Assembly: GCA_937890825.1 (NCBI GenBank)
Contig: CALADS010000087.1
Coordinates: 1 to 60,233 of the forward strand
Length of the DNA: 60,233 nucleotides
Origin: an uncultured Bacteroides sp.
GTDB lineage: Bacteria; Bacteroidota; Bacteroidia; Bacteroidales; Bacteroidaceae
Direction: 5' to 3'
Shown in pieces: positions 1-8,537 of the stretch (its first letter is position 1; each line of letters starts with the position of its first letter). Both the position numbers and the translations under genes were made by a program. The notes beneath the pieces are model-generated. The model ran no database searches, had not been told where the DNA came from, and worked only from the letters and a program-made list of their open reading frames with translations.

Positions 1-118
1 TTTCAGCAGTTCTATCACGTGGTGATTCAGTGTTCTCATCCCCTTTGTTTTTCTCGGTTCAGTAGATTTTTAGTTGGGATTATTTTTATTATTCGTGAAG
101 TATAGCTTACTTCGCATT

Positions 119-442
119 ATGAAAACCGATTATTTGAACATGCTAGCCAGCCTTGTGTTGCCGGCACAGATATTAGATTACTTTCTCATTTCCGGAGTTG
201 AACAATCTTCCGAAGAGATTCATATCCATTTGGATGAAAAGATGAACACCAAACTAAGTCATGGCGTACATTTCGAATCCAAAGGTTTTATGGAATCTGT
301 AAATGTAACAGACTTCCCCATACGGGACCATAAGGTCATTCTCAAGATCAGGCGTCGTCGGTGGACGGACTTGCGCACAGGTAAAAGTTTCAGTATTCCC
401 ATCGATCTCGATGTTGTGATATTCCAATGGCGACACCCGTAG
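119..442 (+). pseudogene. ISAon1-type transposase N-terminal ORF, truncated
   Basis: The reading frame starts MKTDYLNML and contains the stretch DFPIRDHKVILKIRRRRW, which resembles the small N-terminal-region protein encoded ahead of ISAon1-type transposases. The ATG at 119 is preferred to an upstream TTG at 74, which lies in the inverted repeat. The similarity fades after about residue 90 (near GKSFSIPID) and the frame stops at 442, just at the deletion junction with the transposase remnant. It is therefore a relic, not an independent gene. Confidence 0.65.
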
Positions 443-863
443 GGAATTGCTTATACGCTCTCGGTATTTGCTCTTTAAGTCAGCTGATAAATGGACAGAA
501 AGACAGAAGCAAAGGGCTGCAATTCTATTTGAGGAATACCCTGACATCAAGAAAGCATATAGTTTATGTCATTCCCTGCGGATGATTTTCTCAAAGAATA
601 CCATAAAGGACGCTGCACGTTTGGCTATGGCACGATGGTATAACAAAGTAGAAGATGCGAAGATGCACTCATTTAATGTCATTGCCGCTACTTTCTATGA
701 ACACTATGATGAAATATTGAATTTCTACAACCATCGTTCTTCAAATGCGATGGCAGAATCGTTCAATGCCAAAATCAAATTGTTCAGAGCGAACCTCAGA
801 GGTGTAGCAGATAAGAAGTTCTTTCTATTCCGCATTGCTAAGCTATATGCGTATCCCCACTAA
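420..863 (+). pseudogene. DDE transposase C-terminal remnant (ISAon1-like)
   Basis: An open frame beginning with DTRRELLIRSRYLLFK and ending with KLYAYPH corresponds to the last 140-150 residues of an ISL3/ISAon1-type DDE transposase. It includes the NAMAESFNAKIK segment, which carries the late catalytic acidic residue of this fold. A stop codon at 417-419 closes the frame upstream, and no start or earlier catalytic aspartates are present. The deletion junction with the N-terminal ORF lies around 400-430. The end of the frame reaches into the right inverted repeat. It cannot be an active transposase. Confidence 0.75.
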
Positions 864-919
864 ATTTCTACTGAGCCCCAAAATTCTCTGACCAAAATAT
901 ATTCGACTTGGAATAAAAA

Positions 920-953
920 AAAGGTAAACCTTGAATATAATTGGTTTACCTTT
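920..953 (-). terminator. Rho-independent terminator of tRNA-fMet
   Basis: Perfect 11-bp arms AAAGGTAAACC (920-930) and GGTTTACCTTT (943-953) with a 12-nt loop. Read on the minus strand the hairpin is followed by a run of eight T, and it lies 7 bp past the tRNA 3' end. Confidence 0.85.
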
Positions 954-960
954 ACTCTTG

Positions 961-1033
<73 letters not shown>

Positions 1034-1047
1034 ATGTTTAACGAGTG

Positions 1048-1078
1048 CAAAGGTACTGCTTTTTTTGGAATTTGCAAA
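1048..1078 (-). promoter_or_regulatory. Promoter of tRNA-fMet (Bacteroides -33/-7)
   Basis: On the minus strand, TTTG (1078-1075), 19 nt, then TACCTTTG (1055-1048). This matches the Bacteroides primary sigma consensus TTTG-N19-21-TAnnTTTG, and the predicted start falls just ahead of the tRNA 5' end at 1033. Confidence 0.8.
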
Positions 1079-1202
1079 TGTTTCTGCTAATAATTTTCAA
1101 ATAATTTTTCGAGTGCCTATTTAATGCATTGATTATGAACTTGATATACTGTGAATAAAATTTCTATTTTTTTCTTTAATTTCTGAATTAAATCAGTTTT
1201 TG

Positions 1203-1234
1203 TTTGTGAGATAAGTGGAAATGTCTTATTTTTG
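1203..1234 (+). promoter_or_regulatory. Promoter of the tetR-fabG unit
   Basis: TTTG at 1203-1206, 20 nt, then TATTTTTG at 1227-1234, an exact match to the Bacteroides TAnnTTTG box. It lies 31 nt before the TetR start codon. Confidence 0.7.
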
Positions 1235-1265
1235 TTCAAACTATTATGTAATGTGTTATTAAATT

Positions 1266-1850
1266 ATGGTCGTTTCAAAAACAAGAGCTAAATTAGTGGA
1301 TGTGGCCCGTCAGTTGTTTGCAAAGATGGGAGTTGAAAATACCACGATGAATGATATCGCCTTGGCTTCTAAAAAAGGTAGAAGAACTCTTTATACTTAT
1401 TTTAAAAGCAAAGAGGAAATTTATATGGCTGTTGTCGAATCGGAATTAGATATCCTTTTTGATACGATGAAGCATGTTGCTGGAAAATCTATTTCACCGG
1501 ATGCAAAATTGATTGAAATGATCTATACTCATCTAGATACGGTTAAAGAAGTCGTGTATCGTAATGGTACGTTGCGTGCGGATTTCTTCAGAGATATATG
1601 GCGAGTTGAAAAAGTGCGGAAGCGTTTTGATGCTAATGAAATACAGCTTTTCAAAGATGTTCTTAACGAGGGACTTGAAAAAAATGTCTTTCAATTGGAT
1701 GATTTGAATTTGACAGCTGAAATATTACAATATAGTGTAAAAGGAATTGAGGCTCCCTATATACGTGGTCATGTAGGGGCTAACTTAGACGATGATACCC
1801 GAGGTCGTTATGTTACTAAATTAGTGTTGGGAGCTTTAGGCAAGAAATAG
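1266..1850 (+). CDS. TetR/AcrR-family transcriptional regulator
   Basis: A 194-residue protein of normal TetR length. Residues 1-55 form the DNA-binding domain, with the recognition region TMNDIALASKKGRRTLYTYF followed by KSKEEIY, typical of TetR helix-turn-helix proteins. The C-terminal two thirds should be the helical ligand-binding and dimer domain, which carries no signature I can assign to a ligand. It lies 61 bp upstream of fabG in the same direction and probably shares a transcript with it, so it may respond to a lipid or acyl compound, but that is inference from position. The start ATG sits 31 nt after a clear TAnnTTTG promoter box. Confidence 0.9.
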   Translation: MVVSKTRAKLVDVARQLFAKMGVENTTMNDIALASKKGRRTLYTYFKSKEEIYMAVVESELDILFDTMKHVAGKSISPDAKLIEMIYTHLDTVKEVVYRNGTLRADFFRDIWRVEKVRKRFDANEIQLFKDVLNEGLEKNVFQLDDLNLTAEILQYSVKGIEAPYIRGHVGANLDDDTRGRYVTKLVLGALGKK

Positions 1851-1911
1851 TATAAACGTTCAGTAAGAAAGAGAATTATTAACCTATATATTAATTAAAT
1901 AAATCAGATTT

Positions 1912-2658
1912 ATGGGATTATTAACTGGAAAAACAGCCATTGTTACAGGTGCAGCCCGCGGCATTGGTAAGGCTATTGCATTAAAATTTGCCCAAGAAGG
2001 TGCTAATATTGCATTTACGGATTTGGTAATCGATGAAAATGCGGAAGCAACAGCTAAGGAAATAGAGGCTATGGGTGTAAAGGCGAAGGCATACGCATCG
2101 AATGCTGCTAATTTTGAAGATACTGCCAAAGTGGTTGAAGCTATTCATGCAGATTTTGGTCGTATTGACATTTTGGTGAATAATGCTGGTATTACGCGCG
2201 ACGGTTTGATGATGCGTATGAGCGAGCAGCAGTGGGATATGGTTATCAATGTGAACTTGAAATCTGCGTTCAATTTCATTCACGCATGTACTCCCATTAT
2301 GATGCGTCAGAAAGCAGGAAGTATCATTAATATGGCTTCTGTTGTGGGTGTGCATGGTAATGCAGGTCAAGCTAATTATTCTGCATCTAAGGCAGGTATG
2401 ATTGCTTTGGCTAAGTCTATCGCACAGGAATTAGGCTCTAGAGGTATTCGTGCTAATGCTATTGCTCCGGGCTTTATTATGACTGCTATGACTGATGCAT
2501 TGTCTGATGAAGTGAAGGCAGAGTGGTGTAAGAAGATTCCTTTGCGCAGAGGTGGTACACCGGAAGATGTGGCTAATATCGCTACATTCTTGGCTTCTGA
2601 TATGTCTTCTTACGTATCAGGACAAGTGATTCAAGTAGATGGTGGTATGAATATGTAA
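1912..2658 (+). CDS. fabG: 3-oxoacyl-[ACP] reductase FabG (SDR family)
   Basis: A 248-residue classical short-chain dehydrogenase. The NAD(P)-binding glycine motif TGAARGIG is at residues 12-19, NNAG is near residue 89, and the catalytic triad is S143, Y156 and K160 (YSASK). The C-terminal segment GQVIQVDGGMNM is characteristic of FabG, which reduces 3-oxoacyl-ACP in type II fatty acid synthesis in the cytoplasm. Length and motif spacing fit FabG well, although close paralogues acting on other substrates cannot be excluded. It sits between a TetR regulator and an rluA-type gene that starts 7 bp after its stop, which suggests a shared transcript. Confidence 0.92.
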   Translation: MGLLTGKTAIVTGAARGIGKAIALKFAQEGANIAFTDLVIDENAEATAKEIEAMGVKAKAYASNAANFEDTAKVVEAIHADFGRIDILVNNAGITRDGLMMRMSEQQWDMVINVNLKSAFNFIHACTPIMMRQKAGSIINMASVVGVHGNAGQANYSASKAGMIALAKSIAQELGSRGIRANAIAPGFIMTAMTDALSDEVKAEWCKKIPLRRGGTPEDVANIATFLASDMSSYVSGQVIQVDGGMNM

Positions 2659-2665
2659 GATTCGT

Positions 2666-3337
2666 ATGACCGTTATTTACGAAGACAATCATATTATTAT
2701 AGTCAATAAGACCGCTTCCGAAATAGTTCAGGGAGACAAGACGGGTGATACACCGCTTTCAGAAACTGTGAAACAGTATTTGAAAGAAAAGTATCAGAAA
2801 CCAGGAAATGTCTTCATCGGTGTTACCCATCGGCTGGACCGTCCCGTGAGCGGTCTTGTTGTGTTTGCTAAAACCAGCAAGGCTCTTTCCCGCTTAAATG
2901 AAATGTTTAAGAAAGGAGAGGTTCAAAAAACGTATTGGGCTGTGGTGAAAAATTCACCTAAAGAGCTGGAAGGCGAACTGGTGAATTATTTGGTGCGCAA
3001 TGAAAAGCAGAATAAAAGTTATGCGTACGAGGTAGAAAAACCTGGAAGCAAAAAAGCTATATTGAATTATCGGGTAATAGGGAAGTCTGATAATTATTAT
3101 TTGCTGGAGGTAGATTTGAAAACGGGTCGTCATCATCAGATTCGTTGTCAGCTTGCTAAAATGGGCTGTCCTATCAAGGGGGATTTGAAATATGGTTTTC
3201 CCCGCTCCAATCCAGATGGCAGTATTTGTTTGCATGCGCGCTATGTGCGTTTTATCCATCCGGTATCTAAAGAACTGATTACTGTAGAGGCTCCTGTGCC
3301 TGCCGGTAATTTGTGGAATAATTTTAAAACTTTGTAA
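2666..3337 (+). CDS. RluA-family pseudouridine synthase
   Basis: A 223-residue protein with the RluA active-site motif HRLDRPVSG, in which D58 is the catalytic aspartate that attacks the target uridine. The later segment LKTGRHHQIRCQLAKMGCPI and the C-terminal LHARYVRFIHP are also typical of the family. It lacks an N-terminal S4 domain, so it resembles the short RluA/RluC-like forms. The modified RNA position cannot be told from sequence. It starts 7 bp after fabG and ends 14 bp before the S9 peptidase, so these genes are probably co-transcribed. Confidence 0.9.
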   Translation: MTVIYEDNHIIIVNKTASEIVQGDKTGDTPLSETVKQYLKEKYQKPGNVFIGVTHRLDRPVSGLVVFAKTSKALSRLNEMFKKGEVQKTYWAVVKNSPKELEGELVNYLVRNEKQNKSYAYEVEKPGSKKAILNYRVIGKSDNYYLLEVDLKTGRHHQIRCQLAKMGCPIKGDLKYGFPRSNPDGSICLHARYVRFIHPVSKELITVEAPVPAGNLWNNFKTL

Positions 3338-3351
3338 TTTGTTTTTTTTCT

Positions 3352-5889
3352 ATGAAAAGAATAGCAGCTTTCTTATTTCTGATGAGTGTGGTTTGTCATG
3401 GTATCTTAGCCCATGACAGTATTACTGAGTATTGGGTTAGTCCGGCAGTATCGGTGCGTATGCCCATTCAGGTAGATAGTGTAAATTTGTCAGGGAAGAG
3501 GTTCGATTGGTTTGATTTGACGAAGGAAGTTGCAGTGTGGAATCCAGCGGAGAAACCTTGCATTCAGCTGTCTGCTGATGAATCTGGTTATCTTTCTTTG
3601 GAGAAGCCCTCAAGGGATGCTTTCTTATATATGATTTCTACCCGTATGCGGGCTGAAAAGTTTTTGAAGGGTACTTTGAAAATTTCATCACCTGCTCGTT
3701 TTGAATTATTTATCAATGGAGTATCTACTCATATTAAGCGTACGGCAGAGGATAGTTTAGAAGCTGTAAAGCCGGTTTCAGTAGAACTTCGTCTGGAACC
3801 GGAAACAGATTATGAACTGACCGTGAAGTTACTTTCGGTTTGTTCCGATAAAACTGTTCCGGTATGGAAGTGTGATTTTGAGAAATCTTCTTCTTTTAAA
3901 GAGGTAGTGTGTGATATTGCACCAGATTTAAAGCAGCGTTTTGCTTTATCTACCACAGTTTTCGGTAAGAGAGTTCGTGCCGTTTCTTTATCTCCTGATG
4001 GTAGATATTTGCTGACCAAATATCATAGTCAGTATGATGATAAGCGCTCTCGTTCTTTTCAAGTGCTTTCTGATGTCAGAAAAAATCGTGTGATTTTACC
4101 CTCTGTACCCGACAATGCCCGTTGGATGCCTCGCAGTTGTAAGTTGTATTATACCGTGCCTGGCCAGCATCGTAGGGATGTGGTTACACTCGACCCGGCA
4201 ACCATGCACGAAGAGCGTGTATTGAAGGATGTTCCTGACGGCTATTTTACCTGGTCTCCTTCAGAGGATTATCTTATTTACTCGCTTACGGAAGCTGGTG
4301 AAAAAAATGAAGGCCCCTTGAAGCGTTTGTTGCATCCTGATGACCGTATTCCAGATTCTCGGAATAGGAGTTATCTGATGAAATATGATCCGGTAACGGG
4401 AGTTTCTGAACGACTAACCTATGGAAGTCATGGTGTTTATTTGAATGATATATCTCCAGACGGAAGCAGGTTACTTTGCACTTCTTCTAAATCGGATATC
4501 ACTCGTTGCCCCTTTACTTTGTCTACGTTGTTCGAGATAGAATTATCCACTCTGAAAGTGGATACATTAGTATCTTGGGATGCTTATTTGGGAGGTGCTG
4601 CTTATTCGCCCGATGGTAAACAATGTCTGATAACAGGTAGTCCGTCCTTTATGCAAGGAATAGGAAAGAATTGCGGAGACCATCAGATAGCCAATGACTT
4701 CGATACCCAAGCCTTCTTGATGGATATAGATACCCGTAAGATTGTTCCGATGACCATCGATTTTAAGCCAACCGTAGAATTTCTGCAATGGAATGATGCA
4801 GATGGTTGTATTTATTTTAATACCACTGATAAAGATTGTAAGCACATCTATCGTTACGTTCCTAAGAGCAAAACATTTGAACTGCTGCCTTTAGCAGAGG
4901 ATGTGATAGGAAGTTTTTCAATAGCTCGGTATAATGCCTCTGTTGCGGCTTATGTAGGAGGTGGTAATACCAGCTGTGGAGCGTCTTATCTTTATGATTC
5001 CAAGAAAAAGCATTCTACTTTGTTAGATAATCCGATGAAACCTCTTTTGGATAAGATAGAATGGGGAGAGATGCAAGAATGGAATTTTACAAATGCCGAC
5101 GGAACTTTGATTGAAGGAATGATGTGTTTACCTCCAGCGTTTAATCCTGCTAAGAAATACCCGCTAATTGTATATTATTATGGTGGTACGACTCCTACTA
5201 CGCGTGGTATGACTTCTCCATACAGTCCTCAGTTGTTTGCTTCGCGTAATTATGTAGTATATGTCATCCAGCCAAGTGGAGCTATTGGGTATGGGCAGGA
5301 GTTTTCTGCTCGTCATGTCAATGCTTGGGGAAAGCGTACGGCAGATGATATCATAGAAGGAACGCAGAAATTCTGTGAAGCACATTCTTTTGTAGATGTC
5401 CGGAAGATTGGTTGTTTAGGAGCTTCGTATGGAGGATTTATGACGATGTATCTGCAGACTCAAACCGATCTTTTTGCGGCAGCAGTTTCGCATGCAGGTA
5501 TCAGTAATGTGACTAGCTATTGGGGAGAAGGTTTTTGGGGATATTCTTATAACTCGGTGGCTGCGGCCAACAGTTACCCTTGGAATAATCCAGAACTTTT
5601 CACCAAGCAAGGCGCTCTGTTTAATGCAGATAAAATACATACTCCTTTATTGTTGTTGCATGGCACTGTAGATACCAATGTTCCTATTGGTGAAAGCATT
5701 CAGTTATACAATGCACTGAAGATATTAGGCAGGCCGGTAGAGTTTATTACGGTAGAAGGGGAAAATCATTTTGTGTTGGACTATAAGAAACGTGAGCTAT
5801 GGCATAATTCTATTATGGCTTGGTTTGCACGCTGGTTGCAGGATGATAATGCTTGGTGGAATGATTTGTATCCGGAGAAGCATTGGTAA
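3352..5889 (+). CDS. S9-family prolyl oligopeptidase-like serine peptidase (DPP-IV type)
   Basis: An 845-residue exported peptidase. The first 20 residues form a signal peptide. Residues of roughly 200-580 form a beta-propeller with repeats such as LSPDGRYLL and ISPDGSRLL, and the C-terminal 260 residues form the alpha/beta-hydrolase domain. The triad is S692 in GASYGG, D774 in GTVDTNVP and H806 in GENHFV. Enzymes of this family cleave short peptides, often after proline, in the periplasm or at the outer membrane. It is the last gene before a strong hairpin terminator at 5911. Specificity is not predictable from the motifs. Confidence 0.9.
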   Translation: MKRIAAFLFLMSVVCHGILAHDSITEYWVSPAVSVRMPIQVDSVNLSGKRFDWFDLTKEVAVWNPAEKPCIQLSADESGYLSLEKPSRDAFLYMISTRMRAEKFLKGTLKISSPARFELFINGVSTHIKRTAEDSLEAVKPVSVELRLEPETDYELTVKLLSVCSDKTVPVWKCDFEKSSSFKEVVCDIAPDLKQRFALSTTVFGKRVRAVSLSPDGRYLLTKYHSQYDDKRSRSFQVLSDVRKNRVILPSVPDNARWMPRSCKLYYTVPGQHRRDVVTLDPATMHEERVLKDVPDGYFTWSPSEDYLIYSLTEAGEKNEGPLKRLLHPDDRIPDSRNRSYLMKYDPVTGVSERLTYGSHGVYLNDISPDGSRLLCTSSKSDITRCPFTLSTLFEIELSTLKVDTLVSWDAYLGGAAYSPDGKQCLITGSPSFMQGIGKNCGDHQIANDFDTQAFLMDIDTRKIVPMTIDFKPTVEFLQWNDADGCIYFNTTDKDCKHIYRYVPKSKTFELLPLAEDVIGSFSIARYNASVAAYVGGGNTSCGASYLYDSKKKHSTLLDNPMKPLLDKIEWGEMQEWNFTNADGTLIEGMMCLPPAFNPAKKYPLIVYYYGGTTPTTRGMTSPYSPQLFASRNYVVYVIQPSGAIGYGQEFSARHVNAWGKRTADDIIEGTQKFCEAHSFVDVRKIGCLGASYGGFMTMYLQTQTDLFAAAVSHAGISNVTSYWGEGFWGYSYNSVAAANSYPWNNPELFTKQGALFNADKIHTPLLLLHGTVDTNVPIGESIQLYNALKILGRPVEFITVEGENHFVLDYKKRELWHNSIMAWFARWLQDDNAWWNDLYPEKHW

Positions 5890-5910
5890 ATAAATAGTAG
5901 ATAAACAACG

Positions 5911-5955
5911 ATAAAAGCCGTTCCTCAGAATAGACAAGGGAGGAACGGCTTTTAT
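5911..5955. terminator. Strong bidirectional hairpin terminator
   Basis: A perfect 16-bp inverted repeat (5911-5926 with 5940-5955) around AAAAGCCGTTCCTC, with a 13-nt loop. It is flanked by A and T runs, so it could work on both strands, and lies 22 bp after the S9 peptidase stop. Confidence 0.85.
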
Positions 5956-6223
5956 GTGTATAGTGCTTACTCTTGTTCGGCACTGCTACAAACAAACATA
6001 AACAGGGCTGTTGCTAATACTTTATTTATTCATTTACTTTATAATAGATATTGTTTTAGTTAAGTTTTAGTGTAAATCCTTCTTATGTGAGGTCTCACGA
6101 CTCATAATTATATCTCTTCAATGATTGTGCCAAACTTTTAGCAACGTTCTATATTGTTGATTTCCAAGATGATGTAGATTGTCGGAAGATAGACTGTGTG
6201 GAATATATGTGGAAGAAAGTGTG

Positions 6224-6250
6224 GAAAGTGTGGAATTAATCCACACTTTC
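6224..6250 (-). terminator. Hairpin after the response regulator; remainder of 5956-6264 empty
   Basis: GAAAGTGTGG (6224-6233) pairs perfectly with CCACACTTTC (6241-6250). It lies 14 bp past the minus-strand stop of the sigma54-type regulator, and lacks a long T run. The motif GTGTGGAA is repeated several times in 6194-6235. I see no gene in 5956-6264. Confidence 0.55.
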
Positions 6251-6264
6251 TTTGCTAAGTGGGG

Positions 6265-7593
6265 CTATTCTGCTATACGATAAAGTTTCAGTTTGTTGTA
6301 GAGTGTTTTTCGGTCAATTCCCAGCAACTGAGCAGCCCTGCTCTTATTGTTACCGGTTTGTCGCAGTGCCTCTAAGATATGTTGTTTTTCAACTTCTTCA
6401 TTTTTTAGGGCGATGTTGGAATGGGTAATTCCGGCAGGTTGCAGTTCGCTGAGTTCTTTTAAGGATATGTATTTATCAGTAGCCAGCAGTGTAGCTCTTC
6501 GGATAATGTTTTTCATTTGTCGGAGGTTACCTGGCCAGTGATATGCCAATAATGCTTGTGAAGCCTGTTCGTCAAAACCCACCAATTGCTTATCCATTTC
6601 TTTGTTGGCCTGGTCTAAAAAGAAATTGGCAAATAAAAGAATATCTTCATACCTGTCTTTTAATCGAGGCATGCGCAGGGTAAATTCATTGATGCGATGG
6701 TATAAATCCTCCCGGAAATTTCCTTTATCAATGGCTTGTTCTAAATCTTCATTGGTAGCTGCTACCAGACGTATATCTACTTGAAATTCTTTGTTGGAAC
6801 CGATGGGGCGTATTTTACGCTCCTGTAATGCACGTAATAATTGTATTTGTACTTCATAACTAAGATTCCCTATTTCATCTAGAAAAATAGTGCCTCCGTT
6901 CGCTTCGATAAAAGCGCCGGTTTTATCAGTTAATGCTCCGGTAAAGGCTCCTTTTACGTGTCCAAAGAACTCAGAGGCTGCCAATTCTTTAGGGATGGAG
7001 CCGCAGTCTATGGCAATGAAAGGTTGGTTGGCACGTTTGCTTAGTTGATGAATACGGTGTGCTACATATTCCTTGCCTGTACCACTAGCTCCGTTGATAA
7101 GTACAGACATATTGGTCGGAGCTACGAGACGTACGTAATTATATAGTTGTTTGGCTACGTCGCTTTCTCCCTCCAGGTAATCGGAAGGTATCGGGTGCTG
7201 GTCATCCGTTTTAGGGGAGGGGTGTGATGACATAGAGGAACTGAAGGCTTCTTTTATTTTCTTCAGCAATTCATCGGGGTTGATAGGTTTGGCTATGTAA
7301 TCTCTGGCTCCTAGTTTCATGGCTTGCACGGCCGATTGAATGTCGGCATAGCTCGTCATGATGATGAGTGGAATCTGTAGCTCTTTTTCTCCCAACCATT
7401 TTAGAAGGTCTATACCGTCGTGGTCGGGCAGTCGAAGATCAGACAATATCAAATCTGTAGTCGCAGCCTCTATCTGTTTTTGGGCGCGTGCTATATTACT
7501 GGCTGTGTCTACTTGGAATCCTTGTTTTCCAAGCCATGTCTTGAGCATCATGCCATAAGTAATATCATCTTCAACAATTAATATGGATTTCAT
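6265..7593 (-). CDS. Sigma54-dependent response regulator (NtrC family)
   Basis: A 442-residue three-domain regulator. Residues 1-120 are the receiver, with phospho-acceptor D52 in LILSDLRLP. The central AAA+ domain has Walker A GASGTGKE, the sigma54-contact loop GAFTGA and Walker B GGTIFLDEIG. The C-terminal Fis-type helix-turn-helix ends SRAAQLLGIDRKTLYNKL. It activates RNA polymerase carrying RpoN when phosphorylated. The start is placed at MKSILIVEDD. The frame is open 41 codons further upstream, but that extension is hydrophobic, lies across the divergent promoter region and is not part of a receiver. The hybrid kinase at 11132 is the likely partner, with three unrelated genes between them. 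Confidence 0.93.
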   Translation of the reverse strand: MKSILIVEDDITYGMMLKTWLGKQGFQVDTASNIARAQKQIEAATTDLILSDLRLPDHDGIDLLKWLGEKELQIPLIIMTSYADIQSAVQAMKLGARDYIAKPINPDELLKKIKEAFSSSMSSHPSPKTDDQHPIPSDYLEGESDVAKQLYNYVRLVAPTNMSVLINGASGTGKEYVAHRIHQLSKRANQPFIAIDCGSIPKELAASEFFGHVKGAFTGALTDKTGAFIEANGGTIFLDEIGNLSYEVQIQLLRALQERKIRPIGSNKEFQVDIRLVAATNEDLEQAIDKGNFREDLYHRINEFTLRMPRLKDRYEDILLFANFFLDQANKEMDKQLVGFDEQASQALLAYHWPGNLRQMKNIIRRATLLATDKYISLKELSELQPAGITHSNIALKNEEVEKQHILEALRQTGNNKSRAAQLLGIDRKTLYNKLKLYRIAE

Positions 7594-7622
7594 TAGCTTA
7601 ACTTTTGTCTCTTTTAAGAGTA

Positions 7623-7630
7623 CAAAGTTA
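7623..7630 (-). promoter_or_regulatory. -7 box for the response regulator
   Basis: TAACTTTG on the minus strand (7630-7623) matches TAnnTTTG exactly, 30 nt before the ATG at 7593. No good -33 element was seen. Confidence 0.5.
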
Positions 7631-7651
7631 AAAGGTTTTGTTTGAAAATCG

Positions 7652-7659
7652 TATATTTG
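7652..7659 (+). promoter_or_regulatory. -7 box for the cyclophilin operon
   Basis: TATATTTG matches TAnnTTTG exactly and lies 25 nt before the ATG at 7685. With 7623-7630 it forms a divergent promoter pair in a 91-bp intergenic region. Confidence 0.6.
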
Positions 7660-7684
7660 CAAACTTAAATTAAACAAAATCCAA

Positions 7685-8521
7685 ATGAAAAGATATTTTA
7701 TTATAGTATTAACCATACTGGCTTGTGGCTTAACAGCCTGTAAGCCGGGGAAAAAAACAGAGGGAACTATGAATCAGGAAACCAAGTTGAAAATTGAAAC
7801 CAGTGCTGGTGATATTGTTGTGAAATTGTATAATGAAACACCGCAGCATCGTGATAACTTTATAAAGTTGGCAGAAAACGGTACGTATGAAGGAACTCTT
7901 TTTCATCGCGTCATCAAGGATTTTATGATTCAGGCAGGTGACCCTGAATCAAAAAATGCACCTAAGGGCAAGATGTTGGGGGCCGGAGATGTGGGGTATA
8001 CGATACCTGCAGAATTCGTGTATCCAAAGTATTTCCATAAGAAAGGCGCTTTATCAGCAGCTCGTCAGGGCGATAATGTAAACCCTAAAAAGGCTTCTTC
8101 CGGTTGTCAGTTCTATATTGTTACGGGTAAGGTATACAGTGACTCTACTCTTTTAAGTATGGAGCAGCAGATGGGACAGATGCGACTGAACAATGTGTTC
8201 AATGCTTTGGCTCAGCAGCATATGAAGGAAATCTATAAATTGCGTAAAGCAGGCGATCAGGAAGGTTTGATGGACTTGCAAGATAAACTGATAGCTCAGG
8301 CAGAAGCCGAAGTAGCTAAGATGCCGGAATTTCGTTTTACGCCTGAGCAAGTGAAGGCGTATACTACGGTAGGCGGCACACCTCATTTAGATGGTGAATA
8401 CACGGTGTTTGGCGAAGTGTTGGAAGGGCTGGATATTGTAGATCAGATACAGCAGGTAAAGACCGACCGCAGTGATCGTCCGGAGCAAGATGTGGTGATA
8501 AAGAAGGTGATTGTTTTATAA
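7685..8521 (+). CDS. Cyclophilin-type peptidyl-prolyl isomerase lipoprotein
   Basis: A 278-residue protein with a lipoprotein signal ending ACGLTAC, lipidated at C19, so it acts in the envelope. The cyclophilin fold follows: FHRVIKDFMIQAGDP, then GALSAARQGDNVNP and SGCQFYIVTG. A charged, helical insertion of roughly 60-70 residues (about 155-225) separates this from the last strand segment HLDGEYTVFGEVLEGLDIVDQI, making the protein longer than a minimal cyclophilin of about 165 residues. The enzyme catalyses cis-trans isomerisation at proline bonds during folding of exported proteins. It leads a tight run with the M16 peptidase, MATE transporter and hybrid kinase. Confidence 0.9.
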   Translation: MKRYFIIVLTILACGLTACKPGKKTEGTMNQETKLKIETSAGDIVVKLYNETPQHRDNFIKLAENGTYEGTLFHRVIKDFMIQAGDPESKNAPKGKMLGAGDVGYTIPAEFVYPKYFHKKGALSAARQGDNVNPKKASSGCQFYIVTGKVYSDSTLLSMEQQMGQMRLNNVFNALAQQHMKEIYKLRKAGDQEGLMDLQDKLIAQAEAEVAKMPEFRFTPEQVKAYTTVGGTPHLDGEYTVFGEVLEGLDIVDQIQQVKTDRSDRPEQDVVIKKVIVL

Positions 8522-8537
8522 TTAGCAATAGGGTGGG

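Larger units (their letters stand above)
56..877 (+). mobile_element. ISAon1-like insertion sequence, internally deleted
   Basis: The two ends form an imperfect terminal inverted repeat of about 25 bp: the left end reads GGTTCAGTAGATTTTTAGTT from 56, and the reverse complement of the right end, read back from 877, is GGCTCAGTAGAAATTTAGTG. Inside are the start of a short N-terminal ORF and only the C-terminal part of a DDE transposase. Most of the catalytic region is missing, so the element is about 820 bp and cannot encode a full transposase. No clear target-site duplication was seen. The family name rests on recognising the two-ORF layout and the C-terminal sequence ending KLYAYPH. A 98-bp copy of its right end lies at 60004. 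Confidence 0.8.

Noticed and set aside
7594..7716. N-terminal extension of the sigma54-type regulator
   Set aside because: The receiver domain begins at MKSILIVEDD; the extension covers the divergent promoter region and overlaps the cyclophilin gene start.
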